Source: Sediminibacterium sp. (GTDB taxonomy: Bacteria; Bacteroidota; Bacteroidia; Chitinophagales; Chitinophagaceae). From it: a DNA stretch of 7,571 nucleotides. The position numbers were made by a program, and so were the translations under genes. Positions 5,248 through 7,571 of the stretch are shown piece after piece (within the stretch, counting starts at the first letter, position 1; each line of letters starts with the position of its first letter). The stretch covers positions 1 to 7,571 of the forward strand of contig JAURIP010000068.1 in NCBI GenBank assembly GCA_030832695.1, given 5' to 3'. The notes under the pieces were generated by a model that saw nothing but the letters and a program-made list of their open reading frames with translations, did no database searches and was not told the origin of the DNA.

Positions 5248-7017
5248 ATGAAAATTTTATTACAATATTTAAAGCCATACAGACCCCTGGTTTTACTGGC
5301 ATTTATCCTCGCAGGCATCAATCAAACCTTTTCACTTTTTGACCCAATGATCTTTGGGAAATTAATTGACGAGTTCGCAAAAAACCCTATGGTGGATCAA
5401 TCAGGTGCCACTCGAAGCCAATCACAATTTATGTGGGGGGTAAGTAATATGCTTTTATTATTAGTGGGCACGGCAATGGTAAGTCGTATTGCTAAAGCTT
5501 TTCAGGACTATGTAGTGAATGTAATTATACAAAAATTTGGAGCGGCTTTATTTACAGATGGATTAAAGCATTCCATGCAATTACCTTATCAATCATTTGA
5601 GGATTTACGCAGTGGTGAAACCTTATCCATTTTAACAAAAGCAAGAACCGATTGTGAAAAATTTATCGGCTATGTGGTCAATGTTCTATTTGGCATCATT
5701 GTAAGCGTCATATTCGTATCCATTTATGCGACGCGATTACATTGGTCCATCATTCCTATTTATATGGGCGGCGCAAGCATGATTGCCTATGTGACCAATT
5801 TGTTAAGTAAGAAAATCAAGTCGATTCAAAAAAACATTGTTAAGGAAACCACTACCCTCGCTGGTAGCACCACTGAAAGTTTAAGAAATATTGAATTGGT
5901 CAAAAGCTTGGGATTGACTAATCAGGAAATACAAAGACTTAATAATAATACCTATAAAATATTAGCACTGGAGCTTAGAAAAGTAAAAAATATCAGGTCC
6001 ATTAGTTTTATTCAAGGCACCATGGTGAATTTTCTAAGACAGGTAATCACATTCACTTTGATGTGGCTTATTTTTAAACAGATCCTAACCGTAGGACAAT
6101 TAATATCATTGCAGTTTTATAGCTTTTTTATTTTTGGACCATTGCAAGAAATTGGTAGCATCATTATGAGCTATCGAGAAACAGAGGCTTCCTTAAATAA
6201 TTTTAATACCTTAATGCAAAAACCAATTGAGCAGGTACCCGCAAATCCAGTGACTATTGGGGAAATAAATAACTTATCCTTTAAAAGTGTTGGTTTTCAG
6301 CACCAAACAGCCAACTTCAAAGCCATTGATGATATTAGCTTTGATGCAAAAATTGGAGAAACAATCGCTTTTGTTGGCCCATCAGGTGCAGGCAAAAGCA
6401 CCTTGGTTAAGTTACTGGTAGGTCTTTACCAACCTCAGGAAGGTGAAATATTGGTGAATGAAGTAAATAGCAATAAAATTGATATGGGCGTACTTCGCAA
6501 TCAAATAAGTTTTGTTACGCAAGACACTCAATTATTCGCAGGAACCATTAAGGAAAATTTAGCCTTTGTAGCACCCAATGCAACCGAGGATGAAATGTTG
6601 ATTGCACTTGAAAAAGCAAGTTGTAAAAATATTTTAGACAAAGGTGGCGATGGACTTGCTACTTTAATTGGTGAAGGCGGATTAAAATTGAGTGGTGGAG
6701 AAAAACAAAGACTCTCCATTGCTAGAGCCCTATTAAGACATCCGCATTTATTAATATTTGACGAAGCTACTTCAAGCTTAGATAGTTTAACAGAAGAATC
6801 TATTACAGATACCATTCGAAAATTATCTGCAGAGCGCGCGCAAATTACTATTATGATTGCACATCGCTTAAGTACCATTATTCATGCAACTAAAATATAT
6901 GTTTTGGAAAAAGGCCAAATTATTGAAAAGGGCACACATGAATCCTTACTATTAGAAAAAGGATTATATTATGCTATGTGGCGCCAACAAATTGGAGAAC
7001 GACGCGCTGCTGTATAA
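5248..7017 (+). CDS. ABC exporter half-transporter (permease fused to ATPase)
   Basis: A 589-residue ABC exporter subunit: an N-terminal membrane domain with about six helices (near residues 13-34, 64-80, 143-160, 167-185, 258-278, 282-300), then a nucleotide-binding domain from about 340. Motifs are complete: Walker A GPSGAGKST (377-385), Q-loop Q425, signature LSGGEKQ (481-487), Walker B LLIFDE with catalytic E506, D-loop SSLDS (509-513) and H-loop H539. The A-loop aromatic seems to be His352 rather than Tyr. It should work as a homodimer, or with a partner encoded elsewhere, exporting a lipid, peptide or drug-like substrate that the sequence does not identify; MsbA-like lipid flipping cannot be claimed. 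The ATG at 5248 is preferred over an in-frame TTG three codons upstream, since MKILLQYLKPYRP is a typical exporter N-terminus. It has no obvious operon partner. Confidence 0.93.
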   Translation: MKILLQYLKPYRPLVLLAFILAGINQTFSLFDPMIFGKLIDEFAKNPMVDQSGATRSQSQFMWGVSNMLLLLVGTAMVSRIAKAFQDYVVNVIIQKFGAALFTDGLKHSMQLPYQSFEDLRSGETLSILTKARTDCEKFIGYVVNVLFGIIVSVIFVSIYATRLHWSIIPIYMGGASMIAYVTNLLSKKIKSIQKNIVKETTTLAGSTTESLRNIELVKSLGLTNQEIQRLNNNTYKILALELRKVKNIRSISFIQGTMVNFLRQVITFTLMWLIFKQILTVGQLISLQFYSFFIFGPLQEIGSIIMSYRETEASLNNFNTLMQKPIEQVPANPVTIGEINNLSFKSVGFQHQTANFKAIDDISFDAKIGETIAFVGPSGAGKSTLVKLLVGLYQPQEGEILVNEVNSNKIDMGVLRNQISFVTQDTQLFAGTIKENLAFVAPNATEDEMLIALEKASCKNILDKGGDGLATLIGEGGLKLSGGEKQRLSIARALLRHPHLLIFDEATSSLDSLTEESITDTIRKLSAERAQITIMIAHRLSTIIHATKIYVLEKGQIIEKGTHESLLLEKGLYYAMWRQQIGERRAAV

Positions 7018-7033
7018 AATGGAATAACCATTT
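7017..7033. terminator. Short hairpin spanning the convergent stop codons
   Basis: AAATGG (7017-7022) and CCATTT (7028-7033) form a perfect 6-bp stem with an AATAA loop. It begins at the last base of the ABC gene's stop and ends within the stop codon of the converging DUF2721 gene. It could slow transcription from both sides, but it is short, AT-rich and has no strong U tract, so it is a weak terminator candidate. Confidence 0.3.
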
Positions 7034-7475
7034 ACTCTCTTTCAAACTTTTTACGCAGGTATTCCAACACGGAGGGATCCTCGAGTCCTTCCATATCACT
7101 TAACTCAAGCTCAATTGCCTTGGTACTTAATCTTATTTCAATGAAGGAAAGAGAGATGGAAATAGAAAATGTAATTAAGCTTACGGCAAATATGAACTTC
7201 GCTACTGCTTGATATTCAATGAATATAAAAAACATACATAGTATCGACGATAACAAAGTAGCCACCCCGTAAGTTTGCATATTTTGGACCAACTTAAGCC
7301 TATATTTTAGGTTTTTTATTTGCCCAAAAACAATATGCCTTTGCTCAATGAGCTGATATTTATCATGCAACTTCCGAACCCTACTAGACAGGGCCAAAAA
7401 TCGATTCGTATAGGCCAACATGATCAAACTAATTGCAGGGAAAAGAAGGGCAGGTATATTTACAGATAATTCCAT
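7032..7475 (-). CDS. DUF2721 family membrane protein
   Basis: A 147-residue integral membrane protein with three predicted helices: residues about 5-23 (IPALLFPAISLIMLAYTNRF region), 70-88 and 92-112. The N-terminal PALLFPAISLIMLAYTNRFLAL signature, the charged amphipathic stretch between helices 1 and 2 (about 30-65, with QIKNLKYRLKLVQNMQTYGV) and the overall length fit DUF2721, a widespread bacterial family of unknown function. The C-terminal 30 residues are acidic and then basic (ELELSDMEGLEDPSVLEYLRKKFERE region), probably cytoplasmic. It converges with the ABC exporter, leaving 14 nt between stops, and diverges from the uvrC start by 42 bp. The ATG at 7475 lies only a few bases downstream of a -7-like element, so the mRNA may be nearly leaderless if that element is used. 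Confidence 0.85.
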   Translation of the reverse strand: MELSVNIPALLFPAISLIMLAYTNRFLALSSRVRKLHDKYQLIEQRHIVFGQIKNLKYRLKLVQNMQTYGVATLLSSILCMFFIFIEYQAVAKFIFAVSLITFSISISLSFIEIRLSTKAIELELSDMEGLEDPSVLEYLRKKFERE

Positions 7476-7477
7476 AC

Positions 7478-7502
7478 CACAAAAATATAAAGTATTTTTG
7501 TG
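7478..7502. promoter_or_regulatory. Perfect inverted repeat with divergent -7 elements between DUF2721 and uvrC
   Basis: Arms CACAAAAATA (7478-7487) and TATTTTTGTG (7493-7502) are perfect inverted repeats of 10 bp with a 5-bp TAAAG centre. Each arm contains TATTTTTG, an exact match to the Bacteroidota -7 consensus TAnnTTTG: plus strand 7493-7500 facing uvrC, and minus strand 7487-7480 facing DUF2721. Neither has a convincing TTG -33 element at the usual spacing. A start site a few bases downstream would give uvrC a leader of roughly 12 nt. The dyad could equally be an operator for a dimeric regulator. Confidence 0.5.
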
Positions 7503-7517
7503 AACTCAGCACCCAAT

Positions 7518-7571
7518 ATGGAAAAAGCAACTTTTAAGCAAATTCAGGGCAGTTTACCAAAAGAGCCAGGC
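7518..7571 (+). CDS. uvrC: Excinuclease ABC subunit C, N-terminal fragment (3' end outside window)
   Basis: The last 54 bases give an open frame of 18 codons, MEKATFKQIQGSLPKEPG, running off the right edge. The pattern of a short helix, then S-[IL]-P-x-x-P-G, is how Bacteroidota UvrC proteins begin, just before the GIY-YIG nuclease domain (the next residues would be expected to read like V/I-Y-x-F/Y). UvrC makes both incisions in nucleotide excision repair together with UvrB. The catalytic residues lie beyond the window, so this is a call from the N-terminus only. The ATG sits 16 nt after the inverted repeat described at 7478-7502. Confidence 0.72.
   Translation, partial: MEKATFKQIQGSLPKEPG

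Noticed and set aside
6528..6878. Minus-strand open frame opposite the ABC ATPase domain
   Set aside because: It is antisense to conserved Walker B and signature coding sequence, with no domain of its own.

Overview
The window is AT-rich chromosomal DNA from a member of the Bacteroidota, most likely a Chitinophagaceae-like genus. The phylum call rests on Bacteroidota-typical proteins (a DUF4783 secreted protein, a small haem-binding-domain protein with CxxCH), a Bacteroidota-style DnaX C-terminus, weak or absent Shine-Dalgarno sequences, and TAnnTTTG-type -7 elements. The family call is inference. I see no mobile elements, tRNA or rRNA genes, or CRISPR arrays, and no gene-free stretch above 300 bases. 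It reads as an ordinary core-genome segment.

Layout: the left edge holds the 3' part of dnaX (+, clamp-loader tau/gamma), cut by the window. Facing it are two minus-strand genes: a DUF4783 secreted protein, then a SUI1/YciH-family protein. A likely plus-strand operon follows: gpmI (phosphoglycerate mutase), a membrane-anchored haem-binding protein and engB (ribosome-assembly GTPase), with gaps of 18 and 13 nt. engB converges with a minus-strand YkuK-type RNase H-like gene, leaving 4 nt between stop codons. A 171-bp divergent region then leads to a half-size ABC exporter (+), which converges with a DUF2721 membrane protein gene (-). The last 54 bases are the start of what looks like uvrC (+), divergent from DUF2721.

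The genes do not form one pathway; they are housekeeping functions (replication, translation and ribosome assembly, glycolysis, transport, repair) side by side. The most interesting signal is inside dnaX. A run of ten A residues forms the loop side of a perfect 7-bp inverted repeat, just after clamp-loader domain III. A slip into either alternative frame meets a stop codon within a few nucleotides. This is the arrangement expected for programmed production of a short gamma form beside full-length tau, as known in E. coli (ribosomal frameshift) and Thermus (transcriptional slippage). A second notable structure is a perfect 10-bp inverted repeat between DUF2721 and uvrC, whose two arms each contain an exact TAnnTTTG element facing the adjacent gene.
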